A DNA stretch of 64,000 nt from Cricetomys ansorgei (GCA_026225945.1 JAMJFZ010003163.1:23065001-23129000), one strand, 5' to 3'; shown: positions 33,966-45,214, numbered from the stretch's first letter. The notes: a model not told the origin generated them from the sequence alone. Numbers and translations: made by a program.

Positions 33966-34179
33966 AGGAGTTGTTAACGAGGATACTTTTTGACCTCTGA
34001 ACATCAAAGGTGAATCCCTAGGTAGGTCTCAGAGCTGCTCATCAAACTCTGCAGGAAGTTCCAAACCCAAAGGAATGTATAGCCAAACCTCAAAACAAAG
34101 CCCATGCAGGAAGAATTAATGTCATAATCTCCCTCCCCCTCCCCCTCTCCTGTCTCCTTTTAAGCACAAGAATTTTCTT

Positions 34180-35195
34180 CTGTAACTGGAACAATTAGTC
34201 TTGCATATTTCTGTTTGTGCACCAAGACACTAAAACGGAAGCTCCTAGGATCACCCGTACCTCAGCAAATAAGTAATTAAAAGAGCAAGGGCCATCATGA
34301 GGCGAGGATCTTAGGAGACGTTTGTGAGCACCGGCACTCCTGGGAAACAATGCCCAGGTAATTATTTTAAATGAGCATTAATTATGTCATTATTAGAAAT
34401 GTGAAGAAAATGCAATTTCCTTCTGTCACTTCTTGATATCTTAACTAGAGGAATATTTACCACGTTATTATAACAAGCCACTATTGGCATAATGGTGGCC
34501 AGGCAATAATACAGAGACGTGTACATTTTCATATGAATATATCATGCCTAACTAATGAGATTGCTCATTTCATAACTTCAGTTCCATTTTTATTATTTCA
34601 TAAAACTGGAAGTCCTTATCCATTTTATGAAAAACACCAAACCTTTGTGAAATTCATTAAATAAGCATAAAAAATTCATTAAACAAGTGAATTGCATTTG
34701 GAGCTGCTTTGATGCAAATGCCCTTTAAGCAATGTAAAACTCCATATTGATTTAACCTTTCATGTTCTGATATTTCCATGTGGATATAAAAAAATTCTTT
34801 ATTCAGGGAATGAAATTAAGCACTGATCCCTTGATCTCCAGCTGGGCAGGATAGATTGGTCAATTTAAGTTTGCCGCTGCTGGTCAGCAAACAACAGAAT
34901 TTAAAAGTATTAAGGCGTGTCGATATCTTAAGTATTGTCACCTGCACATCAAGCAAGGGAGAAAATATATTATTCCAGCTCAATTAAGTTTGTGTTTGCC
35001 GTCAGGCTGACCTTGAAAGGGCGAGCCCATTGGGCCACGGCTCCGTGCCCTTGGAAATTGACAAGGGCAACAGTGGCAAGATGTAAGACACCAACAATAG
35101 CCTGCATATTTTGAATCCTGTGGCCAGAGCAGCCTGAAAATAATTAGCCTGGAGACGCAGTCCCCTTGGGCTGTGTCCCCTCATTAGTGGTGGGG
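34180..35195. promoter_or_regulatory. Strong candidate conserved non-coding element / enhancer
   Basis: One kilobase without SINEs or LTRs, AT-rich, with many homeodomain cores: AAGTAATTAAAAG, GGTAATTATTTTAAATGAGC, CATTAATTATGTCATTATTA, CTAACTAATGAGATTG, CAATTAAGTTTG and AATAATTAGCC. It also holds a nuclear-receptor half site TGACCTTGA (35008-35016) and CACCTGCAC near 34940. The block resembles the long, highly conserved elements typical of Irx gene deserts. Function and conservation are inferred; no alignment was possible. Confidence 0.55.
34318..34343 (+). repeat. 26-bp exact repeat, copy 2
   Basis: Identical over 26 bases to 24170-24195 and in the same orientation. It lies inside the strongest candidate enhancer block, just before a GGTAATTATTTTAAATG homeodomain-type cluster. 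Confidence 0.9.
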
Positions 35196-35204
35196 TGGTC
35201 AGGG

Positions 35205-35238
35205 GAGCCAGCCTCAGTTCCGAGCCAGCCTCAGTTCA
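35205..35238. repeat. 17-bp tandem duplication
   Basis: GAGCCAGCCTCAGTTC occurs twice in a row. Confidence 0.8.
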
Positions 35239-35339
35239 GAGGAGGAGAAACAGATCGACCTTCACCTAAGACATGCTGCTAGGAACCTCGTTAGGCCAAT
35301 AGCATAAGGCAGATTTCAAGAGGTCTCCGGGGAGGGATG

Positions 35340-35475
35340 GGCCCCTGGAGGTCGTTGGTCAGTCATTCATCCACCCATTCATTCATTCATTCAGTCAGTC
35401 AGTGAATGCGATGCATGGTAGGTGCTTGATCTTTGCCGAGAACTACGGCTGATGCTTTGGAATAAAGACACGGCC
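35340..35475. repeat. (CATT)n and L2-like fragment
   Basis: CATTCATTCATTCAGTCAGT followed by GGTAGGTGCTTGATC and GGAATAAAGACACGG recalls an old mammalian repeat module. Confidence 0.4.
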
Positions 35476-35479
35476 GATT

Positions 35480-36480
35480 AAGAAACTGAGCCAAAAAACC
35501 AAAACAACAAAAATAGTGCACAATGTTTTGTGCATCTGTTCATAGTCCTTCTGATTTTCTTACTGTGTTGTGAAGCCTTGAGTAAGTGCTTCAGTCTTTC
35601 CTGGGTGTCTGCTTCCCTGCTACTAACTCAGGAAGCTGTTGGACCCACAAAGTGAACTACTTGTGTCAGCAACCCCTCCGCTGAACTGGAAGGCAAGCAG
35701 TAAGGCAGAAGTGCCCAAGAAGCAGCAAGCATCACCATTCTGACTGTTCCTTCTGTCTACCCTCCTCGTTCCCTAGATACAGCCACTGAGAACTGTAGTT
35801 TTGAGGTCACACGGGACCAGTGAGCACACTGGGTATCCATGGTGACCACTAGGCTTCCCAAGCCATGGCTTTGGATTTCAGTGAATTCCTAATTCAGATG
35901 GTCTCTCGTTACTATAAGGTATGTAATTGGATCTGTGGCGGTTTCAGGAAAGTCATGATCCAGGAACCTAAGGACAACTCCAAGATCCAACTTCTCCATC
36001 TTGAGTTCTCCATTTTATTTGCTTGGTGAGGACAGCAACCTCAGCAAGCGTTTCCTAAGTCCCAATAGAGCTTGCAGTAGCTAGAGAGCTTCCCGTTTCT
36101 TTGTTCTATATGAAAAGATTCTTTGTCTCCATGCTCCCAAAGAATTTTTAAAAAATCACAGGAGCAGCTGAAGCCACACACCTACTCCTGAACCAATAAC
36201 CACAGCCAGTGGGGGAAGCACACTTATTAGTTTAGCATGCTTTTTGTTCATATTCTACCTTGGGCCATGGATGCTGGCTGCCTGCTCAGAATCACAAAAA
36301 CCAAATGCTACTGGGAAAGTGAGAGCTGGTGGCTAAATGTGTGCTAGGAATCTAACCGCACACCTGCTCAGGGAAATTTAAGAGCCACACAATTCATGGT
36401 TTAGTGAAGGGTGTGTGTGAATATCCGAGGAAGACAAATCTGTGAGGCTCATGAGCGATACCTGGCAGCAATAGGCAGCA
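35480..36480. other. Non-coding stretch, no recognised element
   Basis: No gene or clear repeat over 1 kb. Confidence 0.35.
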
Positions 36481-36484
36481 TTCA

Positions 36485-36545
36485 GAGACCGCCCTGCCCC
36501 ACCCTCCCTGCCCTGCCCCGCCCCGCCCTGCCCTGCCTCCACCTT
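36485..36545. repeat. (CCCTG/CCCCG)n low-complexity tract
   Basis: C-rich pentamer-like run with CCCTGCCCTGCCCCGCCCCG patterns. Confidence 0.8.
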
Positions 36546-37860
36546 TGACTTCAGAACACTCCTCAGAGACCCTCTCTCAAAGGGAAGGAAGCATGCCTCA
36601 CCCTGGATGAATGAGACCTCTTTCATCTTCTCTTCCCAAAGTAAACCATATTCTTTGGCAACCCTCTCCTCAGCCCAGGACCCAACGCAATTAGTCCTTT
36701 TCCTTGTACCTCCTCGCATCTCCTGTGCCTTTCTGGAGCCATTGTTACCTCTACTGCCACTTTTTATGTTCCCAGAGGCAATCTAAAAAAGCTTCTAACA
36801 GTGCGTTAAATCCTGCCACCGATCATCCCAGTAGAGGACATGGAGCCTCAAAGGGAACCCAGTCTTCGGGATTGGGATCCGTGTCTAAATATAACTAGAT
36901 TGTTGGGGCAGCTGCGGAAGCAAGGATTTAAACCCTGATTCAAAACAGCTAGGAGAACGTTTGAGAAGAAAATAGCTGTTGTTGTCGCCACGGGCTCGTT
37001 ATTGAAAGGATGCTCACCGGCTCAGACAATATAAGTTTTATGTGATGATTGTGATATTGGAAGACTCGGGAGTGTGCAGGTGTTGTGCCAAGCTGAAGAT
37101 GGAGCAGCAGGCACCCACCAGGTGACCCATGTGGAGAGGGCCACTTACACATGGAAAGGACTCACTGGGGTGGGGCTGTTTGCACGGGGATTGGGGCAGT
37201 AGTTAGCGCTCCAGTGGACCCCATCCCTGCCCCTGTACCTTCCAGCTACCTTTCCTCGCTCAGACCCTCTACACCCTTGTACCTGGAGACAGTGACTGAT
37301 GATTGACCTTCTAGGAAGGAATCTCAGAAGGCTCAAGCTTTGGCTCAAAGTTGTCCAGGGAGATAGAAGCATCGAATCCTCCACGTGTCATAGAAAACAA
37401 ACATTGAGATGCCAGAGCAGTTATGTGATGTGTCCTAGGCCAGGAACTGGTGGCCATGTTTCCACGAGTCCACACTTCAAGCTCAGAGCCTGCAGCCTGC
37501 AGTGAGTCCTATTTGTTATACACAACTGGAGGCAGAGTCTAACTGCAGAGTAGGGAGGAACCAGGCTTCAGGAACCCGGGGACCCAGAGAATTCATTTTC
37601 TCATTCATAAATAAGAATCCCTCTTGACTGGAGAGTAGGACGTGAGTAGTAGCTTTTGTGTCTTGTCATCAAATGGAGAGGTGGGGCAAAGGTCAGGGAA
37701 GACTGAAACTCATAACTGGAGTGCAGAGAACCCGAGGAGAACCACACTGAAAGCAACACAGAAGCGTGACAGTAACACCCCAACTTCCTGCAGAGTTATG
37801 ATAAAGCAAAATGGTAGGGTATACACAGCGAGCAGTCATCATTTCAAAGCAAAATTATGA
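36546..37860. other. Non-coding stretch, possible MIR remnant near 36800-36950
   Basis: AAGCAAGGATTTAAACCCTG near 36920 is MIR-like (-). A patch at 36965-37065 (GTTGTCGCCACGGGCTCGTT, ATAAGTTTTATGTGATG) is repeat-poor. No gene. Confidence 0.35.
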
Positions 37861-37862
37861 AA

Positions 37863-37978
37863 CTGGGTGGGTGGAACACATCCAGAATGTCAGCCCATGG
37901 AAAGCTGAGGTAGGAGGGTAGTGAGCAGGAGGGCAGCCTGGGCTACCAAGCAAGACCTGTCTCAACAATTTTAGTTAA
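37863..37978 (+). repeat. B1-like SINE
   Basis: Diverged forward B1: CTGGGTGGGTGGAACACATC, GAAAGCTGAGGTAGGAGGG, GGGCAGCCTGGGCTACC and AAGACCTGTCTCAAC. Confidence 0.6.
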
Positions 37979-38049
37979 CTGAAGCAAAATTGCAAGATGG
38001 AAATAGTCACCAGGAAGTCTTCTTGAAGCTGGCTTAATGGTGAGTGTCT

Positions 38050-38100
38050 CCCGCACCCCCCACCCCGCATCCCGACACCCTCACCTCCCCCCTGCCTCCA
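38050..38100. repeat. C-rich tract
   Basis: CACCCCCCACCCCGCATCCC and following C runs; the - strand could form a G-quadruplex. Confidence 0.6.
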
Positions 38101-38179
38101 GCAAGAACAAGGCAAACTCACGAGAAAGTCAAGCCAGCAGGGCTTCTTGGCCAGGCAAATCATACTGCAGGCGGTGTGA

Positions 38180-38335
38180 CTAATCTGGAGTCAGATATCT
38201 GCTTCCGGATGTCAGTAACTGCAGACTCACAAACCACCAGACATGGTGGTTCCCCTATGTTCGTTGCAAGCCGTGTGACTTTGGACACATCGCTTGCCCT
38301 CCCTGGGTTGTGGCTTGTTTGTCTTTGAGCAGGAA
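38180..38335 (+). repeat. MIR SINE, diverged
   Basis: AAGCCGTGTGACTTTGGACA and CATCGCTTGCCCTCCCTGGG match the forward MIR core. Confidence 0.5.
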
Positions 38336-38479
38336 GCATGTGAGGTTAAGGAGAGATAGAGCAGTTTTAGAATTCCATCCTGCTGGAACCCTAGAGCATC
38401 TATAGGAGCTGTGGGAGGAGGAGGGCTGGGGTCTGGGGTCTCAGTGGGTGGGATCCTAGGCCCCCCTACCCCACCTTAA

Positions 38480-39265
38480 CCAGAGCTTCCTTCTTTTATC
38501 TTTCTTTTAATAATCAGAGTTCTGCATAATATTTTGCATGAAGAAAGAGTTCCGAGAGGAGAAAGCAAATGAAAACCACTCTGCCAGCTGATCTCAGGAG
38601 CCTTCCAGCGCTCCTGTTCTAACAGTCAAGGGAGATGATTGTCAGTTTTGTAGCCTGCCGACCTCTTGCAAATGATGGAGGCACCAAAAAGAAACCACAC
38701 CCGGGCGCCTATCTGCAGGCAGCCTTCCTGGGTACCAGGAGGGCTGGGCTCCAATCTCCCCAGCTCCAAGTGTGAAGCCTGTTTGTCCTCATGCTAGACT
38801 TTCACAGACTGCCACCACCTAGCCAGGCATCTTTCCCTGCCTTCAGAAGAATCCCAGTTGCTTTGGTGAGGTCTGGTGGTGGATACAGAGCTTTCGAAGG
38901 CCCGGTGAAAGCATCTATTCATTTGCCGTACTAACAAATAAACAGCCGCTGACAAACATTCTCTTTCCCATCTCGCCCGCAAAGCACGGCCTCCCCTTGA
39001 TGGACATTAGGCTGCAAAGCCCCTGGCGGCACTTGAAGCCATTTAACTCAAAACTATTATTAGATTTTAGTTTAGCTCTCTCTTGACGCCTCAATCCAAA
39101 AAGAAGGCCTTGGGGTACCTCTGAGATGTTTAAGTCTGCGTTGTCTTAGGAGACCACCCTCCACCAAAAGCAAATGCTTTAAAAGTTGCTTTGTAATATT
39201 AAAAGCAAGAGCAAGAGAGAGAGAACACTGGGTAGGTTTTCGTGATTACTAATTTAGCAGATTCT
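38480..39265. promoter_or_regulatory. Candidate conserved non-coding element
   Basis: Repeat-poor block with TTTTAATAATCAGAGTTCTG, GCATAATATTTTGCATG (near-palindromic), ACTATTATTAGATTTTAGTT and CGTGATTACTAATTTAGC. It also has a well-kept middle (about 38900-39115) that looks conserved. Inference from texture. Confidence 0.45.
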
Positions 39266-39480
39266 CCATTATGTTTTATTGATGGCTCTAAACATAAATT
39301 TGCCTTTGGTATACTCTCCTACTGTTGTTAAATAAGATGTGTAAGAATACACACTCCCATGCCTGAGGCTTTGCAGAACTGCACACAGAGGTTTCTTGTG
39401 ACAGCCCTCGCAAGAGATATTTAAATGGCCAAGTTCAGACTCCCTCAAGCCTTCGAACTTGGGAATTAGGGAAGCCACTC
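39266..39480. other. Non-coding spacer between candidate elements
   Basis: Repeat-poor; may belong to the flanking candidate elements. Confidence 0.3.
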
Positions 39481-39484
39481 TCTG

Positions 39485-40015
39485 CTCACGGATGTATCAC
39501 TCTGAGTCCCAGCCTTCATGCAGATTTAAACACGACATTTCGTCGAGTTGATTCTTGAATTAGAATACCCAGTCTCACCCACGGCTTATTATTTGCAATT
39601 GGAGGATAATGTGCGTGAGGCCCTGAGTTCACAGGAGAAAAAGAATACATATTGCACCGGTTAAGAGGATGGTTATTTATGATTGAAGTCCGCCGAGGGG
39701 ACCACCATAACATGTTACGAGGCACCTTTACAGGCTCAGACAAACACAAAGCTCTGTGTGCAGCCCATAAGGAGAAATAGCTTTCAAGGATTTGCCACCC
39801 AACCCCCCACCCCACCTTATTTCCTTTTAAAATCACAAGGCGCCTAGGAATAATCAAATGTACGTGTTTTGTCTCCCAAATGCTACTGGGGCATGAACAC
39901 CAGTGTGAAGGGCAGAGCATTGATTAATGAGGACCATAATGAGGCCCTATTTTGTACATAAACAAATAGTCCTGATAAGATCTTCTATGGTAAAGAAATA
40001 GAATATATACCTCAG
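39485..40015. promoter_or_regulatory. Candidate conserved non-coding element
   Basis: Repeat-poor, with GGCTTATTATTTGCAATTGG, GGTTATTTATGATTGAAG, GAGCATTGATTAATGAGGAC and CATAATGAGGCCC. A 134-codon - strand frame (39516-39920) lies across it, with no known protein. Confidence 0.4.
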
Positions 40016-40019
40016 CGAT

Positions 40020-41290
40020 AAAGCTAGAGACGCTCCATCTCCTGGAACAGAGAGCTGCATCTTCACCATTTACATTTGGTTTGTTTCTTCTAGCTTGCAA
40101 ACTGCTGAGGCGGGGCAGTCCTGGAGGCCTGATGTATCAAAGACCAGGGATCTCGTCTCCTGGCCTGTTTCTTCAGGCTGTAATATAGAGCAGAGAGACA
40201 CAAAGCCCATCTCTTAGTGTTATTTTAAAGGAGACAAAATATCTAATAGTGTGCTCTTGGCAAACATCCTCTCCTAGACAGATCAGCTTAACTCCCCCTT
40301 ATCCTGAAGCATAGAACATTTTAATAAAAAAAAGATTTTGGTTGCAATATAGGTCTGAATCACAGACCTCCTTCATAGAGATAAGTCTCCACACAGAGGC
40401 AGCCAGTAGTGTATCTGGCGTCAAGCTGAACTCCAGACCTCTCCTTTAATGGCCCCTTCCTCTGCCCCAACCCCCTCAATCTCTATAGTACCAACTAGGG
40501 TACATAGAAGGGGCCTCTTAGACACTATCTTCCCAGCCATCCTTAACGGAACAGGAGGCCCCGGCTTTCCCCATATGGCTGTGCCACCAAGGCCTCATCC
40601 TGTCTCCATACCTGCTCTGTAGGGGCAAGCAGCTCTGTGCAGCCTGCCTCATGCTGTGGCTGTCAGCATCTTCCCGAACCCCATGTTGGCTGAGTAGAGT
40701 CCTGAAATCCAGAGGCCACTGGGTGCTTGGTCTCATTGTAAGACATGTTACCTGTGCCCCTACTGTGTGCAAAGAGCAGTTCTGAGAGTAAGTTTTTCTG
40801 TCATCAGACAGCTCCAAGAGAACAGTGAGAGAAACTGGACCTCTGGGTTCAGAAAGCCAATCTAATGGAGTCACTCAGATGAAAGTGCCCGAGAGATGTC
40901 ATAGAAATGAACAAACATGGCCATTGCTTTATCGGAGAAAGGCCACTTACATTACAGCATAACCTGACAAATGTAATTGCATCTGGAGTTTTAGGGCAAA
41001 AGCCAGGGCTAACTTGGACTAACTTGGCCACCACCCTGATATGTCTGTTAAAGAGATGAGGAAGGATGAGCAGCAGAGAAAGGGGTGTAACCAGTGCACA
41101 CTGGGAAGAAGAATAGATAAAGGAATCTTAGGGACCCAAACTCATCTTCAGGGTCTTGACATGGACTTCGTGTTGAAGTAGATTTAGAATTGAGGCAGGG
41201 ACGAGAGGTACGCAGAATTAAGCAGCCTCAGTGAAGATGGTATCTGGGAGACCACAGTCTCAGCTCTGGTTCTGTGAAATGATCTGAAGA
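40020..41290. other. Non-coding stretch, no recognised element
   Basis: No gene or clear repeat family over 1.2 kb. Confidence 0.35.
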
Positions 41291-41301
41291 CGTCCTGGTT
41301 A

Positions 41302-41363
41302 CTTGAGGTGACAATGAGGTCTCAGGAGATGGCTTGAGGTGACAATGAGGTCTCAGGAGATGG
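41302..41363. repeat. Exact 31-bp tandem duplication
   Basis: Two perfect copies (41302-41332 and 41333-41363) of a unit starting CTTGAGGTGACAATGAGG and ending AGGAGATGG. The absence of any difference suggests a recent event. Confidence 0.95.
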
Positions 41364-41404
41364 CTTCTACTCTAGGGTATGACCTCAGTGTCATAGATTG
41401 ATTG

Positions 41405-41411
41405 ATTGATT

Positions 41412-41442
<31 letters not shown>

Positions 41443-41950
41443 TTATAATACCTATTGACCCCCCCCACCTCATTTCCCTCCACTCCTACCTCCCCAACCT
41501 CCCCTTTCACCTCCAACCCCACCCCCACCCCCAAGCTTCTCCTCAGAAAAGAGCAGTCCTCCCAGGGTTCAAACAGGGCATAACAAGATGGAACAGGCCA
41601 GGCACTAATCCCTACAATCAAGGGTGGACCAGGCAACCCAGCAGGAGGAAAAGGGTCCCAAGGGTAGGTAAAAGGGTCAGAGACCGCCCCGCTACTCCAG
41701 CTTTTAGAAATTTTGCAAGAACACCAAGCCAAACAACCCTAAGAAATATTTAAGGGACCCTGCAGGGTGCATGTCTGCTGCTTCAGTCTCCTTGAGCCCC
41801 TAAGAGTAGTGTCTCGTAGACTTTCATCTGGGATGGGAGTTCTGTCTACAAGGCTTAGCTGTTCCCAGAATCCAAAGTTAATGTAGATTTGGAATGCTGA
41901 CTGGAGACTTAGCTCATTTGTAGGGGGGTTGGAATAAGACATCATAAAAC
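41405..41950 (-). mobile_element. L1 3' UTR fragment, rodent-type
   Basis: A (TTTA)n tail at about 41409-41444 leads into C-rich polypyrimidine sequence with CCTCCACTCCTACCTCC and CACCCCCACCCCCAAGC, then moderately repetitive sequence. This is the pattern of the reverse-complemented 3' UTR of rodent L1 (Lx/L1Md-type), which has a G-rich polypurine tract near its A-tail. Confidence 0.5.
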
Positions 41951-42159
41951 GTGCACTGTGAAATCCCCAAGGACTCTTAAGTTTCTGCCTGCCAGGGAAA
42001 ACTAGATAGGTTAGGTAGCACTAGTCTCTAGTCATATACTGCTTGAACCCCTTGATGCAGAGGTAACCAGGTGACCTGGAGGCGAGGAGACATACAGAGA
42101 AGGAAGGAGCTGTGGGCCTCGATGTTGCTTGGTGCCCTTGTAGGTACTGTTCCACTTTG

Positions 42160-42515
42160 TGTCTGTTATTATGATAAAACACTGAGTGACTAAAGCTAAC
42201 TCAGGGAAGGAAAGGGTTTATTCCATCTTATAAGTTGTGGTCCATAGTTGAGAGAAGCCAGGGAAGGAGCTCAGGGCAGGAAACTGGAGGTAGGAAAATG
42301 TTGCTTACTAGTTTTCTTTCCCTGGCTTATTCAGTTAATTTTCTTTGTAGCTCAGACCCACTTTCCTGGGAATATTTACACCCCCACATTGCACTGGGCC
42401 CTCCCACATCAAATAACAATCAGGAAAATATTCCATAGGCGATTCCTTGATTGAGGTTCCCGCTTTCCAGGAGCATCAAAGTGGACAGCCAACATTAGCC
42501 GTCCCAGGTGTTGGT
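42160..42515 (-). mobile_element. MaLR-type LTR (solo)
   Basis: GATAAAACACTGAGTGACTA, GGAAAGGGTTTATTCC, TCATAGTTGAGAGAAGCC-like motifs and CAGGAGCATCAAAGTGGACA follow the reverse-oriented LTR pattern also seen at 31878. Confidence 0.5.
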
Positions 42516-42519
42516 GTCA

Positions 42520-43470
42520 ATAATTTTTAAGTTGAAGCAATTTCAGGGGGTGGGGTCTGTTATAAATGATCAGAGAATGGGGAACAGAGTTTTGGGGGCT
42601 TGCTTTTGTTTTAATGGAGGAAGACTCCCCCTTGTGGAATACTCAGAGTTATTGGGAAGAAACCTTGGCAAGTCACTGAGACACAGAGGGCTCCCCCGAG
42701 GAGTCAAGAAAGAAGGTGTTCTAATCTATCCACTTAAGAAAGTGAGTCTTTCGAACCCGTGAACCGTTAGGACCCATTATTTGGCAAATGCTGTGATGAT
42801 CTGACAGTCCATGGCTGAACAGTTCATTCTCTGCCTGTCAGGGAAGCTTAGAAGGTTTGGGGGGTCGGTAAAGAAAGATAAAATAGCTAGGAATAGGTCA
42901 CAGTTCTTTGGTGACCCAGAAATACATGATACAAATTCATCATTTTCCTGATTTCTAAAACTGTCTCTGGCCACTGGACTCTTCTGCAGAACAGGCCATG
43001 ATCAGATAAGCTAAGGGAGTTCCCTGTGCGAGGCCTTTATGGAGAGGTTCATTCGAGGCAAATGCAAGAACGAAGTTGACCACAGTGTAGGTTTTTGCAA
43101 CCGAGGGAGATCATTCACCTGACCCTAGTCCCAAGCATGTTAAGGAGTTTTTAAACATACTAATTTCTGTGCTGCACCTCAGAGGTTCTGAGTTGATTGG
43201 CCTTGGGGTGGACCTGGGAGCTGTGATGTGTGAACACACCTCACAGATTCCAGTGTGAAGCTGCTTGGAAGAACCACGGTTCCAGTGGGTCTCCTGGGAA
43301 GAGCTTAGCAGTAGCAGGCAGAGAGGTCCGTGAGTATAGAGTAGGTTGGAGCAATGACAGTCAGGCCCGTTATGTGCAGATGCTCCATCTTGTGCAGCTT
43401 TGTGAGACTTGGAAGGCTCTCCCTTCATCCTGATGATACATCCCCGTCCTTGATCGCTGGAGCGACTAGG
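42520..43470. other. Non-coding stretch, no recognised element
   Basis: No gene or clear repeat. Confidence 0.35.
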
Positions 43471-43473
43471 GTG

Positions 43474-43620
43474 GGGCCACTGAGATGGCTTAGCAGGCAT
43501 AAAACCTGACAGTCTGAGTTTGATCCCCAGATCCACATGGTAGATAGAAGCGACTCCCTAAAACTATCCTCAGACTCATATATGTGTGCACACCCGCGCG
43601 CGCACACACACACCATAAAA
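43474..43620 (+). repeat. B4A/RSINE1-type SINE
   Basis: Forward element: GGGGCCACTGAGATGGCTTA, AAAACCTGACAGTCTGAGTT, TGATCCCCAGATCCACATGG, ending in a CGCGCGCACAC tail. Confidence 0.8.
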
Positions 43621-43629
43621 GTTTTCACC

Positions 43630-43755
43630 AATAACCTTTAGAAGTGAATACTATCATCTTTATCATATGGTAAGGGAACTGTGATCCTGAGAGATTAAGT
43701 CCCTTATCTAATGTTCCTCACAGGATGGAAATGGACACAGAGCCCAGCCTTGGGT
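43630..43755 (-). repeat. MIR SINE
   Basis: GAATACTATCATCTTTATCA, GGGAACTGTGATCCTGAGAG, ATTAAGTCCCTTATC and CACAGGATGGAAATGG match the reverse MIR. Confidence 0.65.
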
Positions 43756-43759
43756 TTGT

Positions 43760-44370
43760 TTGCTTTGTTCCTCCAAAAGCTTCTGGGCATATGGCCACTT
43801 TTCATCACCTTGAAGGGCAGACCAGGTTCAGAATTTGTAAGCTTTGGTTTCCTTGGTTTACGAAAGCCTCCTTCTCCTTGACCTAGGGGGGAATCCAGCT
43901 ACCATGTACCTTTGCACAGTGGATAGTTCTAGTCTGTCTCAGAAGCTAGACTTCAGGCTTGCTTCTAGTTCCAAGAGGGGTCCCACATTCCCATGCCCAG
44001 CCCTCACGCTGGTGGCAGGTGAGGAGAGGAGACGCTGGGCCCACCCTAGTATTAAGAGTCTCCAGAGGACGTGGCCGATGGCCACAGCCAAGCTTGGGTG
44101 CTGCAGTGACATCCAACATGGCTCCTTAAAGAGCTGGGGCCTCTGACTCAGAGGAGCTTACAAATCGCCAGGTGCCCTGAGCCAGGGGACCTTACCTGTG
44201 GAGAAGCACAGGCAGTTAAAGGTCTGGAGTCAAGCAGCCCCAGTGAGAACATCTTTCATCCCAGCCATAGAGTGGGGAAAGAGAGTGAGGATCCCTGAGA
44301 CCTTAGTTAGAATGTCAGAACGTCAGAACTACCAGAGTTTCTATTCCCTGCAGTGCTGGTATTCAGCTAT
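43760..44370. other. Non-coding stretch, no recognised element
   Basis: No gene or clear repeat. Confidence 0.35.
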
Positions 44371-44374
44371 GACC

Positions 44375-45045
44375 TTTCCCTTCCCTTCCCTTCCCTTCCC
44401 TTCCCTTCCCTTCCCTTCCCTTCCCTTCCCTTCCCTTCCCTACCCTTCCCTTCCCTTCCCTTCCCTTCCCTTCCCTTCCCTTCCCTTCCCTTCCCTTCCC
44501 TTCCCTTCCCTTCCCTACTCTTCCCTTCCCTTCCCTTCCCTTCCCTTCCCTTCCCTTCCCTTCCCTTCCCTTCCCTTCCCTTCCCTACTCTTCCCTTCCC
44601 TTCCCTTCCCTTCCCTTCCCTTCCCTTCCCTTCCCTTCCCTTCCCTTCCCTACTCTTCCCTTCCCTTCCCTTCCCTTCCCTTCCCTTCCCTTCCCTTCCC
44701 TTCCCTTCCCTACTCTTCCCTTCCCTTCCCTTCCCTTCCCTTCCCTTCCCTTCCCTTCCCTTCCCTTCCCTTCCCTTCCCTTCCCTTCCCTTCCCTACTC
44801 TTCCCTTCCCTTCCCTTCCCTTCCCTACTCTTCCCTTCCCTTCCCTTCCCTTCCCTTCCCTTCCCTTCCCTTCCCTTCCCTTCCCTTCCCTACTCTTCCC
44901 TTCCCTTCCCTTCCCTTCCCTTCCCTTCCCTTCCCTTCCCTTCCCTTCCCTACTCTTCCCTTCCCTTCCCTTCCCTTCCCTTCCCTTCCCTTCCCTTCCC
45001 TTCCCTTCCCTTCCCTTCCCTTCCCTTCCCTTCCTTTCCCTTCCT
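44375..45045. repeat. (TTCCC)n satellite, ~670 bp, with higher-order structure
   Basis: A pentamer array of roughly 130 units. Variant TACTC units occur at 44516, 44586, 44651, 44711, 44796, 44826, 44891 and 44951, and a TACCC at 44441. The variant spacings 65 and 60 occur twice, offset by 240 bp, so a 240-bp block was duplicated inside the array. No frame has a stop, so long LPFPS-type and GREGK-type frames exist on both strands. None is a gene. Confidence 0.95.
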
Positions 45046-45140
45046 TTTTTTTTTTTTTTTTCTGCTGACATATCACTCCCTTGCTCAAAATCATCATTGG
45101 CCCCCTGGAACCTACTCAGCCGAGTCTGAGTCCCGGTTCT
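45046..45140 (+). repeat. Poly-T and L2 fragment
   Basis: A T-run (about 45046-45061), then CATATCACTCCCTTGCTCAA and AATCATCATTGGCCCCCTGG, matching the L2 module also recognised at 5310. Confidence 0.5.
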
Positions 45141-45214
45141 TCCCTGAGCAGTTAACATGAACTTGAGACAGACACTCATCTTCCTTAAGCATAGTTCCTG
45201 TATGTTTCATATGA

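Noticed and set aside
44198..45179. Open frames of 320, 258 and 270 codons over the TTCCC satellite
   Set aside because: The pentamer has no stop in any frame on either strand, so the frames are a by-product of the repeat. The products are LPFPS or GREGK repeats only.
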